In this document: one piece after another, positions 32,903 through 42,895 of the stretch
Position numbering within the stretch: position 1 is the stretch's first letter
Layout of the letters: each line of letters starts with the position of its first letter
Assembly (NCBI GenBank): GCA_024336345.1
Contig: JANFOG010000013.1
Location: forward strand, 868,001 to 932,000
From: Mariannaea sp. PMI_226
Lineage: Eukaryota > Ascomycota > Sordariomycetes > Hypocreales > Nectriaceae
DNA: 64,000 nucleotides
Reading direction: 5' to 3'
The notes under the pieces: model-generated
Databases searched by the model: none
Told to the model about the DNA's origin: nothing
The model's input: only the letters and a program-made list of their open reading frames with translations
Translations under genes and position numbers: made by a program

Positions 32903-35365
32903 ATTGCTGAGATGGTATGAATAACTGTACAAGTTGGCTTCTCCTCTTCGACATCAGGAAAAAAAACAATAAGTATCAGCATCGGTACGCGTTTCCAGCC
33001 TGCAGAATTTCCCATCCTCCCCCCTTTCAGCCAAGTGTGTGATGAGAGCCTCTGTGCTAGTAGAAAATTGCCCAACCCCTCGACCTTGTTCGAACTATTT
33101 CCGTGCATTACATTAGTTACGGCGCCACGGCCGTGTCTCGTCACTGCTTGCGCATCACCGCGTCTTTCCGTGTTCAAAGGCCTGTAGTTCCCATTCGCCC
33201 AACACGCAGGGCTACACGGTTGTGCGCGTGGCCCGCCAGATAGACCCAAGGCCTCATGTTTGCGGCGAGTTGGTGTAGCACAAGAGAGCGGACATCTGCG
33301 AGCTTGTGCGCCATTCGGTCATCTGTTAAATACGGGGAGGGGCCAATCATTCTAATGCGTTGAAATGGAGGAAAGCATTCAGTTCATGGCCCGTATTGTT
33401 GGCTCCAATTCGGCCAGATTAACTTACATGGTGGATGTATAAGCCTATCTGAAGAGTATAGAGCGTACCAGAACTTGATATCGTAACAGCAGTCAAGAAA
33501 AGCTGTGATACAAGGACATTCAAGCAGTTCATCCATGATCTCACTATCTACCACAAGACTCAGGTGGCTGATCACATACATATCACACTGCCACAGACCC
33601 GTATTGTGAGGCTTCACACGCACCTCAGATGAACTCAATGAGATTAGGTATAGTAACAACCGCGATGTGTGCTTAATAAATCAGTTTCGAGTGTTGTTCT
33701 TTCTCGTAGGCGTTGTGCCTGGAAAAACACAGTACAATTGACAATATGTCCCATTCGAGTGATGGGCCCAACGGAACCAGAAACGGCCTTGGCATGCTCA
33801 GTCCAGGCAATATGTACCAGCAAATACTATATTGCAAGAATATATAGTGTTTAACTATAATATTCCTGGATATTTTATAAAAGCTAAGGTAGCTTCACTG
33901 AGGGTTTTAGCCTTAACCTTACAACTTCTTGAACTAAATCATCATTTTAGGTGCGAAGTACTGACCTTTCGTTGACCCCATTCATTCTTATATAGAAGTC
34001 GACTTAGGCTACGTCGAATTATATCCAAGACTCCGTAGGTTGAAGTAGCCTTAATACATTTGACTTTACAAGTGTATTTAGGTTATAAATTATAAACCAT
34101 AGTATCAACTAGGCTTGGCAAGACAGCGAGCTGTATATGCGTTTAGCACGAAGTCCTCCTTATTGACCATGATATAGACATACGACATATTACCCTTAAC
34201 TGTTTATTGTCTTTCTATATTATCACAATTAGATCAATGGGCTATATGTATAGGACTAGATAATCTCCACAGCTGTCACAGGGCATATGTTACTTACACA
34301 AGTGCTCGCTGGTAATGTCCTCGCCGCCCCAGACAACTATGCTCCCAATAGCCTCCAGCTAGCAGGGTCGGGCCGATATTTTGAACAAATATTACGTACA
34401 TGCACATTGGCTGAGAGACACCGACTTCAATATCCTCCTACCGGATCTCCCGTTTTAAGACTTGTCTCACTCGATCTTACTCGAAGTGGCTCGTAGGGTC
34501 GATACCGAAGAGGTGGTTTCTTGTCGACAGGTTTATCAATGACTCTAGGATCACGCAGGAGCAAGGAAAGTAAGGCTTTTCCGAAGAATGATGGGTAACT
34601 CGTGGCACTCTCTCTCCTTTTCTTAGCTACAATCCTGGAGCGAGTGAAGCAAAACAAAATATGAGGCGAACTCGCCCATGATTTGAAGATATAATTTATG
34701 AGACGCCGCGCCGGCTCACAGGAGAGTCGGCCTCTATCACTCGAGGTCATTCATGGTTCCGAACTAGAGCAACACAAGAGGTTTGGATTGGGGAAATGCT
34801 ATCGGCATTCACCATGACATCCCGTTGCAGCCTTCTCCAAACCCCCACAACAGTAATGTGTTATCCGTTAAGATGCAAGCGGTATCATCTACCTTTGCAA
34901 TTGCCAATGGTAGTCTCTCCCGTTTTCATCGCTATAGCATGTCTTGTTACAGGCTAGTGGCATGTGGGCAATTGTACAGTTAGGTAGTGCATGCAGTATC
35001 CCCGCTCAGCAAAAAGACAATGTAAGAATGGTTTCAGTTCAGCTCTATGATGGCCAATCCGATTCTCCATGATGGCCCCCGCAGCCTCCAGCTGGTCAAT
35101 CACATCGATACACAATTTGGGCCCTAAGGATCTATCCAGTCGAGAGGAAAGTTGATCTACCTATAGAGAAGTGAAAACTATAAATGGCGACATTGCCACA
35201 ACTCAGTCTAGCCTACCTACCATGAAGGTATCTCTTCCCCTTAGCTGCCCCTTCAAGTCAGGCTGAATTAAGCAAGAAGACTCTCTGTTCAAGTAAGTAC
35301 CTGATGGAATGTCAACCGAAGAAATAAACCATACTAACCCATCGCCTAGAACCTGTGCCACCGGT
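32903..35365. other. AT-rich gene-free stretch splitting the Cys-protein array
   Basis: About 2.5 kb without a supported gene. From 33640 to about 34300 it is markedly AT-rich, with many TA steps and short TTATA/TATAA units, as in decayed and possibly RIP-mutated repeat DNA. No transposase or reverse-transcriptase motif can be read in any frame. It separates copies A-F from G-I. Confidence 0.45.
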
Positions 35366-35673
35366 ATGCTCATCTCGTCGATTCTACTTTTCGCTCCGCT
35401 TGTGCTAGCTGCACATGAGGTTGTGAAACCTAACGTATTGATGACCGATAAGCGCAGCATCGCTGAGGCCAACTCTTGTCGCTATAACGGTTGTAAATGT
35501 GTATCAAACGTGCGTCCTGGCGTATATTGCGGCTGGTGCGCGCTGCTGTTACGAACACTGGGAGTGGAGGCGCTTGGGGTGACGTTTTCCAGTGCGGTAG
35601 TGGCGGTAGCTGCTGCAACCATGGACCAAAATCTTCTTGTGCTAATTCTCAAAACTTCTCACGATGTGGATAG
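35366..35673 (+). pseudogene. Frameshifted small secreted Cys-rich protein
   Basis: An ATG at 35366 starts a clear signal peptide (MLISSILLFAPLVLA) followed by a mature start with Cys motifs (SCRYNGCKC, then YCGWC). After the last motif the frame becomes hydrophobic and Cys-free. Shifting frame by two bases at GCGCGC (35538-35543) restores a Gly/Ser/Cys-rich coding sequence (motifs QCGSGGSCC and SCAN, final RCG) ending at a TAG at 35671-35673. The simplest reading is a 2-base expansion of a GC repeat that inactivates the gene; a sequencing or assembly error is the alternative. A GTAAGT...CCTAG interval just upstream (35292-35348) may be a leader intron. It looks like a secreted effector- or antimicrobial-type protein; no function can be assigned. 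Confidence 0.6.
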
Positions 35674-36184
35674 CTGGGACACTTCAATATAAATATTACA
35701 CCTAACTGCCCATCTTAGGCAGGAGATTGCATACCAAGGAATGTTAGCCCAAAGAGTAGTTGTCTGACCTTGCCGCGTTATCGACGCCAAGAAAGGCGCA
35801 TCATCGCATCGGAAATAGGCCCCTCATATCATGTAAAGCAGCTTCAAGATAGGCCAAGATAAAGCCAGTAACATATAACTAAAGATGACAGTAGAAACAC
35901 GAAAAAGACGAACAATCGTGTCAAATCGCTGTTGTCTCTAGGGTAGCCCCGGGGCAAATCCCGACGAATTTGGGTAGTGAGGCCGCACCATACATACATT
36001 GCATGACACCCTTTCGATGAGACCAAGAAAGACCCTGGGCAATCTTCGTTGATTAGGCGCGAGTCGGGAACAGGCAAATATTGTCGGTTTTTTTTTATAA
36101 ATTGTAAATTGCCTACTTTTCCCTGTTCTTCAACCCCTCCACTGTCAGACACCCAGCCAGCTCAGGTGGCCCTCAATTTTCTTT
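35674..36184. other. Intergenic, no gene seen
   Basis: About 500 bases between the broken secreted-protein gene and the second block of Cys-protein copies. Only short frames without protein-like composition are present. Confidence 0.4.
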
Positions 36185-36379
36185 CTACGCTGAGCTCACC
36201 CTACAACTTATGCATCCGACTTTGCTCACTTTTAGAGGGGCTGATTGATCTGTTGTCACCGGATTGCAAGCTTGTCTCGACTGCCGGGCTTTTGAGCAGC
36301 TCTCAACGGGTCCCGTCAGGAGGCCTCGAAAGATCTCGCATTTCTCGCAGATGGTGGGGATGTAATATTGGACACACAT
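36185..36379 (-). CDS. Small Met-Cys zinc-ribbon-like protein (copy G)
   Basis: Intronless, 64 residues, start ATGTGT. Cys at 2, 11, 14, 28, 38, 56 and 59, exactly the majority spacing, with CEKC and CISC pairs and the C-x2-A-x6-C block CSKARQSRQAC. A TATAAATA box lies 151 bases upstream (36530-36537). First copy of the right-hand block and, with copy H 323 bases away, the pair most alike in spacing. Confidence 0.72.
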   Translation of the reverse strand: MCVQYYIPTICEKCEIFRGLLTGPVESCSKARQSRQACNPVTTDQSAPLKVSKVGCISCRVSSA

Positions 36380-36529
36380 GATTGACGATGATATTGAGGC
36401 TGTTGGATGGACAGTTTTGTAAAAGACTTTATTTGTGACAAGCTTGAGTGATTTGACTGTGCCTCTTGTTGAGATGGAGTGAAATTGGTTACCTCATTGG
36501 GACTATGAGTAGGGTAGCGTAGAGGGATA

Positions 36530-36537
36530 TATTTATA
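36530..36537 (-). promoter_or_regulatory. TATA box of copy G
   Basis: Minus strand reads TATAAATA, about 151 bases before the copy G start. Confidence 0.5.
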
Positions 36538-36702
36538 GAGGGCGACGCAGGAGTCTAACAATCCGATTGTCAAATTCGCCATTCGAAACTGAAATTTAAT
36601 TGCTTTGACTTGTATTCATCACTCCATCATGCTTCCTAGTGTGTCAACAATTTCTTCGCGCCTCCTGGTCTCTCAACTCCTTGAATCACACATGCCAGGG
36701 GG

Positions 36703-36903
36703 TCAATACTCCATCACCCCTCCCTTTTTGCATCTCATACAATAATTATAGCTCATCTTGATAGCCATATTCTTGACCGAAAGATTACGGCACTCTCTTC
36801 CCTCGCGGGCCGCTCGTGCACATTGACCGACCCGTGTCTTCGGGAGTGTGAGCGGCTTGTCGCACCTCTCACAGATCTGATGGTGTATTACTTTGAGGCA
36901 CAT
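36703..36903 (-). CDS. Small Met-Cys zinc-ribbon-like protein (copy H)
   Basis: Intronless, 66 residues, start ATGTGC. Cys at 2, 11, 14, 28, 38, 55 and 58, with CERC and CMRC pairs; block CARAAREGREC keeps Ala at +3. Cys positions 2-38 are identical to those of copies B and G. A TATAAAAGG box lies about 153 bases upstream (37056-37064), nearly the same distance as in copies C and G. Confidence 0.72.
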   Translation of the reverse strand: MCLKVIHHQICERCDKPLTLPKTRVGQCARAAREGRECRNLSVKNMAIKMSYNYCMRCKKGGVMEY

Positions 36904-37055
36904 GGTGGTGTATTTTCAGACGGAAATCTGCTCAAGGCAGATGAGTAAACAGTTAGCAAATTTATCCGGACTCTTGCTCTCTTCGGCTGTTTTGCTTTCG
37001 CTTTGTCGTTTCGGAAGCCGAGAAAAGAGTGCCAGGAAGCAGATCAACAGGAGTT

Positions 37056-37064
37056 CCTTTTATA
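37056..37064 (-). promoter_or_regulatory. TATA box of copy H
   Basis: Minus strand reads TATAAAAGG, a strong TATA match about 153 bases before the copy H start. Confidence 0.5.
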
Positions 37065-37715
37065 GTAATTATTTGGAGCAAATATTCACGCATGAGTCAG
37101 GATAAACATATCACATTGTAAGAGAGAGTTCAATGGGATACATAGTCGATTTGATTCAATGCTCTGGTTCAGCAATCAAGTTTCCATGTTCGTGGTGATG
37201 TAAAGACGGGGAAATGACAAATGACGCATTTGGACCTGGGTTAATATCATAATGTGCCGTGATCGCAAGTAAGAAGAATGTCTATCTTTCGAAAATACTA
37301 CTCTTTAATGATGATTCTTATTCGTGTAAAAAATTAGCAGATCTATCAGCTGATACTCGTATTGCTGTTCGCGAAACACATATCCCTGGTTGGTGAGCAT
37401 CATCCAACGGCTGGCTGCTTTCCCAACTCCTTACCTCGTTGCGCGCATTCCGTGTCTCCCATAATAGCCTCCTATGCTTAGGAGGAGGTTTTGCTATTCA
37501 GTCCGAATACACTTGAAATAAATATCTGGCTTACAAGGGTTGTCCATGCTGATTGACACAGAACGCCAGCTGATATACTATCACTAATCCCTAACCTTGC
37601 ATATGCTCAGGTTCGATGTCATTCTTCCTTATAAATAGTCCGTATTCAAATTCATCACTCGGCGTCTCAATTTCCCTAGTCGGCGCTCAAGAAGGCAAGG
37701 CCCATAATCGACATT

Positions 37716-37913
37716 CTATGCAGACCGCGGCCTGGGAGGGTTGCATTTCTCACAGTATAAGGGGCCGCACTTGGACGGGCTGTATTTTAACGGCGCTTTC
37801 CTGCACAACTTGCCTGTGTTCTTCGCCCTTGCGCATCTAATGAAATCGTTGCTCGATTTCGTGATTGTTTCGCACCCGGTACATGCTTCCATCCTGACCT
37901 GATAATGGCACAT
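37716..37913 (-). CDS. Small Met-Cys zinc-ribbon-like protein (copy I)
   Basis: Intronless, 65 residues, start ATGTGC. Cys at 2, 11, 14, 27, 37, 54 and 57 plus an extra Cys49, with CTGC and CEKC pairs; block CARAKNTGKLC is close to that of copy H. The tail is Pro/Arg-rich (PPRPRSA). A CATAAAG sequence about 180 bases upstream is a weak TATA candidate. It is the last recognisable copy before the core gene ssn3. Confidence 0.72.
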   Translation of the reverse strand: MCHYQVRMEACTGCETITKSSNDFIRCARAKNTGKLCRKAPLKYSPSKCGPLYCEKCNPPRPRSA

Positions 37914-38821
37914 ATCGGTATTTGAGGGTAATCAGTGAGAGTAGGCAATAGGCTGGGGGATGCGTGAAGCCGTTTTTGCGAAGTGTTGTCTCTAATTCTA
38001 GGTAGATTTCCTGACAACTGATGACGGTCGTAGAGATGAGGGTCTTGGGCTGTGCAAAGGTGTCGGATACTGAGAGAATGACGGGGCCTCTTTATGTCCT
38101 CGAGAATCAGACCAATTCATTCGCTAGTGTGCTCATAAGCACCCTTCCAATGAAGAAGGGTTAGTGACGAGAAGTACCTCTCTGCAGGTGAACTTTTGTG
38201 TGTTTCCATACCTTACGCACATTACTCTCGTTCCCTAGGACACGGGACAGTATTCGAGGGGCAGCAACGAAACCCATTTGGAGCACTGTGCATCCAAGCT
38301 GACTAGCTCATCTTGTATCATTTAGGATGATGAAGCCTAAATAGAGAATCTGAAAGCGCGGCGAGATCAAGTCTTTGTCTGTGAGAGAAACTCAAGTGAC
38401 ATCGTGTATCAGTATCCATTGATGAAGATATGGAGCTGCTTTCTGATCTTTCTCGCTCACAACTTGCCAATTACACTTGACTACCTGAACAAATGACTGC
38501 TCCAAAGAACGATTGGCCAAGTACCTATGAGCTTCTCCTTTAAGATATGTCTCAGGCCTAAGAATATATACACACAGCTCAAGACATCGCTGTCTAAATC
38601 ATCACACATCCGTGCTACCAGCTGCTTATATATACCGGGTATCCATCCAACCGTTGAGCAGATGTTTGTTCCAATGCGCAACACCATTACCACCGCCAGT
38701 GAAACCATTGTCCGTTTGTACAACGCCGTGAAATGCAATTGCGCCATCCTGTGCCCCGCCTTTCGTGATATCCATTTCACTTGAACCCTGAATCACAAAC
38801 GCGTCCTTAATGTTCCGTTTA
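37914..38821. other. Right edge of the accessory island, no gene seen
   Basis: About 900 bases. Two overlapping opposite frames near 38480-38784 lack domains, and neither shows the Cys signature. The end probably includes the ssn3 3'UTR. Confidence 0.4.
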
Positions 38822-40159
38822 TCACTCCTTGACTCGCTTAGAGGGTCGTATCAGCGAATCATCCGGCAATCCGCTTCGCTTCGTTCCAGGAAGACTACTT
38901 GTGCGGATGTCGTTGTCATCTTGGCTGACGCGACGGTGAGGGTATTCATTCTTACATCCCTCGAAGCAATTAGTGCTCACACGATCACCTGTGCTAAAGA
39001 ATGGTGACTGTAGCGCCTGAGCAGCTGTCAGACGCTTGGAGGGATCGTATTCCAATAAGCCAGCAAGAAGTTTGTATCCTTCGGCACCGAGAGACTGCAG
39101 AGGGGCGGAACCATTAGGGCCATTCGTGTGCGAAATAGTGCTGTAGTACCATTTTTCTAGGTTGGAGCTGGTCGGAGGATGCTGGGTGCGGTTGCCGTAA
39201 TGGCTGTGATGGTGACTACTGTGGTGATGATGGTGCGACGCCATGGAATTGGCGAGTGTATTGAGCTGATTGTATTCGGGCATGGTGGCTAACAAGGGCC
39301 ACCGTTCCTTAGTAGGCAACCCCATAATTTCGACAATCTTCTGCATCTGGTTACGCTGAAATGGAACTGTCTTCTTGCTATCCATCTTGGCCTCCTCGCC
39401 TTTGAAAATGGGCCGCAGAGATAGTAACTCGGCGAATATGCATCCGATAGCCCACATGTCAATGGCGGGAGTATAGTGGTAGGACCCGAGGATTAGTTCC
39501 GGCGCGCGATACCATATTGTTACGACCACCTTATCGCCGCTGAATAGGGAGTGCAGAGGTTTGTCGAACCGACGGGCCAGCCCGAGATCGCCAATCTTGA
39601 CCTCGCCAGCAGAGGTAACCATGATGTTTGCTGGTTTCAAGTCACGGTGCAAAACCCAGTTCGTGTGAAGGTACTGACAGCCGTTGAGTAGTTGAAACAT
39701 AATGCTTTTTACAGTTGCTGGAGGTATGGGATGCCGAGGTTGCTGGGTGTGATAGTGGATGATTTGAAGCAGGTCGTGCTCGGCAAATTCAAAGACCATG
39801 TAGATGCACTTATCCTCCAACATGATTTCGCACAGTCGGATAACATTGCCGTGACTCAGTTCGCTGCATAAACTCATCTCACGGATGGCACTTTGTGAGA
39901 TTCCGGTGTAGCTGATTTGTTCGCCCTCCTTGTCAGGCTTGAATTTTTTTATAGCAAACTCTCCGACAGGCTTGCCATTGCGACCGACAGCTTTATAGAC
40001 GCGTCCATAGGTACCAGAACTGATGAAACCGACAATGCGATATTTGTCGGTGATTCGAACTTTGGGTTGATATCCAGGTGAGCGATCGTGAGACTCTAGT
40101 GGCCGTGGCTGGTAAGCATGGGCTGGAAAAGCAACGCCATGACGAGGGCGGAGAGGCAT
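38822..40159 (-). CDS. ssn3: Mediator kinase CDK8 / Ssn3 (Srb10)
   Basis: Complete 445-residue cyclin-dependent kinase in one exon. It is the catalytic subunit of the Mediator kinase module, pairing with cyclin C to phosphorylate the RNA polymerase II tail and transcription factors in the nucleus. Visible features: glycine loop FISSGTYGRVYKAVG (45-59), Lys71 in FAIKKFKPDKEG, the CDK8-specific SQSAIRE helix (88-94, in place of PSTAIRE), HRDLKPAN (171-178), and DLG (191-193) instead of DFG, as in the CDK8 family. WYRAPELILG and the fungal CDK8 block FKGEEAKMDSKKTVPFQ follow. A His/Ser-rich insert (HHHHHSSHHHSH) near residue 325 leads into NLEKWYYSTI, a layout I associate with Sordariomycete CDK8 proteins. 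Length and motifs indicate a functional gene. Confidence 0.95.
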   Translation of the reverse strand: MPLRPRHGVAFPAHAYQPRPLESHDRSPGYQPKVRITDKYRIVGFISSGTYGRVYKAVGRNGKPVGEFAIKKFKPDKEGEQISYTGISQSAIREMSLCSELSHGNVIRLCEIMLEDKCIYMVFEFAEHDLLQIIHYHTQQPRHPIPPATVKSIMFQLLNGCQYLHTNWVLHRDLKPANIMVTSAGEVKIGDLGLARRFDKPLHSLFSGDKVVVTIWYRAPELILGSYHYTPAIDMWAIGCIFAELLSLRPIFKGEEAKMDSKKTVPFQRNQMQKIVEIMGLPTKERWPLLATMPEYNQLNTLANSMASHHHHHSSHHHSHYGNRTQHPPTSSNLEKWYYSTISHTNGPNGSAPLQSLGAEGYKLLAGLLEYDPSKRLTAAQALQSPFFSTGDRVSTNCFEGCKNEYPHRRVSQDDNDIRTSSLPGTKRSGLPDDSLIRPSKRVKE

Positions 40160-42895
40160 GTCCGGATCGATGACTGTAGGGAGACGACTATCCTTCCATA
40201 CAGAAACGATTACAGATGAACGTCATGAGCCACTTGGCATCAAAACGTCGCGTATATCCAACAGAGGAAGCGAAGAATGACGTTGGCGGGACGGAGAAAA
40301 AACAGCAAGACCGAGCCTAATTCAAATGGAAGTGAGGATGAGTCAAAGCCGAGAGAGGGGGGAAAAAAGGAGAAAGAAGTCTGGTCGATGAAGGAGATGA
40401 TGGCGATGATGATAATGATGATGATGAGGTTAATGGTTGTAAAAGATGATGGGAAGGAAAGCGGGCTAAGCTCCCCGTGTCTTTCTCTCCCTCTCAATGT
40501 GCAAGAGGAAAAGTCAGTGACATCGAGTCAGGTAAGATCTAGAACTGGGGAGACGGTGAGATCGCCCACCAACCACGCCACTGACACTAGGTAGGAAACT
40601 AGCTGTTGACACCTCAGGTCTCTAAAATCAAAAGACCAAAAAAAGCCAAGACCAGGCCAGTGGCAGCCAACAAGGGCACCAAATCAAGGCTGATTAAAAC
40701 GCACAGGCTGGGAGGAGAGACGGGTGAGACAGAGACAACCAGCGAAAAACAATCTCCGACCGATTGCCACGCTTGATTTGCAGAGGGAAGACTGCTGGCT
40801 GTGCAGTTTGATGCAGTTCCAATGCAAGCAGGGAGCACGTCCAAGGAATGTAACGGATAAATGGGGCAAGGAAGTGAGGCATGGGGGGGCTTTTGGGGTA
40901 AGAAAAGGGAAATATGACGGACGGGGACTTTCTTATATCTGAGAGAGGAGCCTATCGGCCGTACCGAGTGCTGCGATCAGGAGCAGCCCAACTGGCAGGG
41001 TGAGAAATGGAAATGGCAATGATGGGAACCCAAAAATAACACACACAGAGATCAATCAGGAAACAGACAAAGACCAATGGTTCATAACTTGGAAAAAATT
41101 ATACGTACCATCAAGAGCCGCGTGCAAGCTTCGCTTCAGTGAAGTTGAGACCCTTGCACCTCCGCCCGCACCGCCGCTCCTTGCGGATCCAGGCGCCGAA
41201 GCCGCCGCTCCCGTGGAGGAGGGTGGATTTGTCAACGGCATAACTAATGGGAGTTGTGCTCAATGTTGCGACAGGCTGCCCAACTGGTCGTCGACACCTG
41301 GTGAAAGGCCCGGGCTGGCCGGGTGGACAGACGATGGGACAGACGGCGCTGCTGAGTGGACTGCTTTGACTGGGTTTAAGCCTGAAGGGTGGAGATAGGG
41401 TGAAATACTGCACAATCAACAAATGGTTGTTGAGTGGATAAAATCAGGCGTTTTGTCTCTGCTTTTTTCCCCGCACAAAACTCGCCAATGCAATGACGGC
41501 AAGCTAGGAGAGCTATGCAGGATGTAGTAGCAACACCACACCACCAACCACGGGAATGAACAATATCGACGTCCCAGGTGAGCAAAATGAGACGCCTGGA
41601 TGGCCCGATGAACCTGTGAGCAACGTCGCGGATCCTGGTTTGTCTCAGTCCCACGTCTGCACGAGTATGCACGTATCCGTGTTTGTATCTGCGTTACTTC
41701 TTGTGCTTGTGCTTGTGCTCCAAATTCATGCTCCTAATGCACTGTGTTTCGCACGAATGCCTGATGTAATGAGCTGGCTGACGCCCAGTGGGCAGTTTCT
41801 CCCTCTCTTCTGCTGGCTGCTCCAACAATCGTTGACCCCAATGAACCCAATGTCGCTTGCCGGAACCGGGCGGGGACTAGCAGGTAAACCCGCTGTCGTG
41901 GAGCCGAAACTAGTCGTTTACGACCCCCTATTCCTCACTATTAACAGCGCCCGGGGGGCGTTTGTGGCGAGACCAGAGGGGAAGGTCGAGGGGAAGCTGA
42001 CCAAAGGTGGTGAACGAAGCAAAAGCGAGATTTGAGGCGAAATACGATTCGGAGACCTTTGCCTAAGACAAAGTGCGGAGACAAGACGTGGAAGAGCAGA
42101 AAATCTAGCGGATGGTAGTAGTCGCCGTTGTGAGCACGAACGCCTTCAGGACGACGGCGATGACGACAAGCTGCGTTTGTTCTCTGACTGATGATTTCGG
42201 TTATCGTTGTCTCCTTAGTCGCGATCCGTAATAAACAAACGCGCGGGTCTGAACCCTGGGAGAGAGTAATCGAATAGAGGAGATAATACAATTAGTATGC
42301 GCGCTGCGGTATGCTGAAAGCATGGATATTCTTTAGTGAAAAGCCCTGTTGTTGTTGTGGCGAAATTCATTCGGTACGATCGAGTTTCATCAATGTTCTG
42401 GTTGCCACTGCTCAACCTTCCCCAACCGAACCGAGTGACACGGTGAGTATGAAACCACATATGTCTGATGACTAAGCCACACTCAACCTCGACGGAATCA
42501 GCCAGTTGGATACCTAAGTCAGTACCAAGTATAAGTAGAATGATGCAAAAATGAGTGGAATAGAGATACAATGTGTATAACAATATAAACGGTGACCAAG
42601 CATGATTGTCCCTTCATATTTTTTCTCGTATCTTTACATTGACTAGCTCAATGAGCATGATGGATGCGTTAGTAGAGAAGCAATATCATCCTCATCATAA
42701 CCTACCTACCTAGAGGCTGTGACAATACATCATTGCAGTGCACCACATTCCGTCATATCATGTCCATACATTCACCGGACGTTTCAGGGTTTTCAATAGA
42801 AAGGCTTCTTTTCTGGTGTGTTGCTTGTAGCTAAATTCTCAAATCACGATTCCCCCTCCCTTTCTTCTCCTCAGGTTTATCTCCGTTCTTGTCAT
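40160..42895. other. Intergenic region upstream of ssn3
   Basis: 2.7 kb without a supported gene between the ssn3 start and the arp2 stop, both on the minus strand. Includes a GAT-rich trinucleotide tract (40396-40427). Long frames here are antisense to leader sequence or low-complexity. Confidence 0.5.
40396..40427. repeat. Imperfect GAT/ATG trinucleotide tract
   Basis: About ten GAT or near-GAT units in the ssn3 5' flank, roughly 240 bases before the start codon. Simple-sequence tract, likely length-variable. Confidence 0.6.

Noticed and set aside
33640..34300. AT-rich stretch as a transposon
   Set aside because: No transposase, integrase or terminal repeat readable; described only as AT-rich decayed DNA.
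38481..38784. Two overlapping opposite frames between copy I and ssn3
   Set aside because: Checked for the Cys signature and for domains; neither is present.
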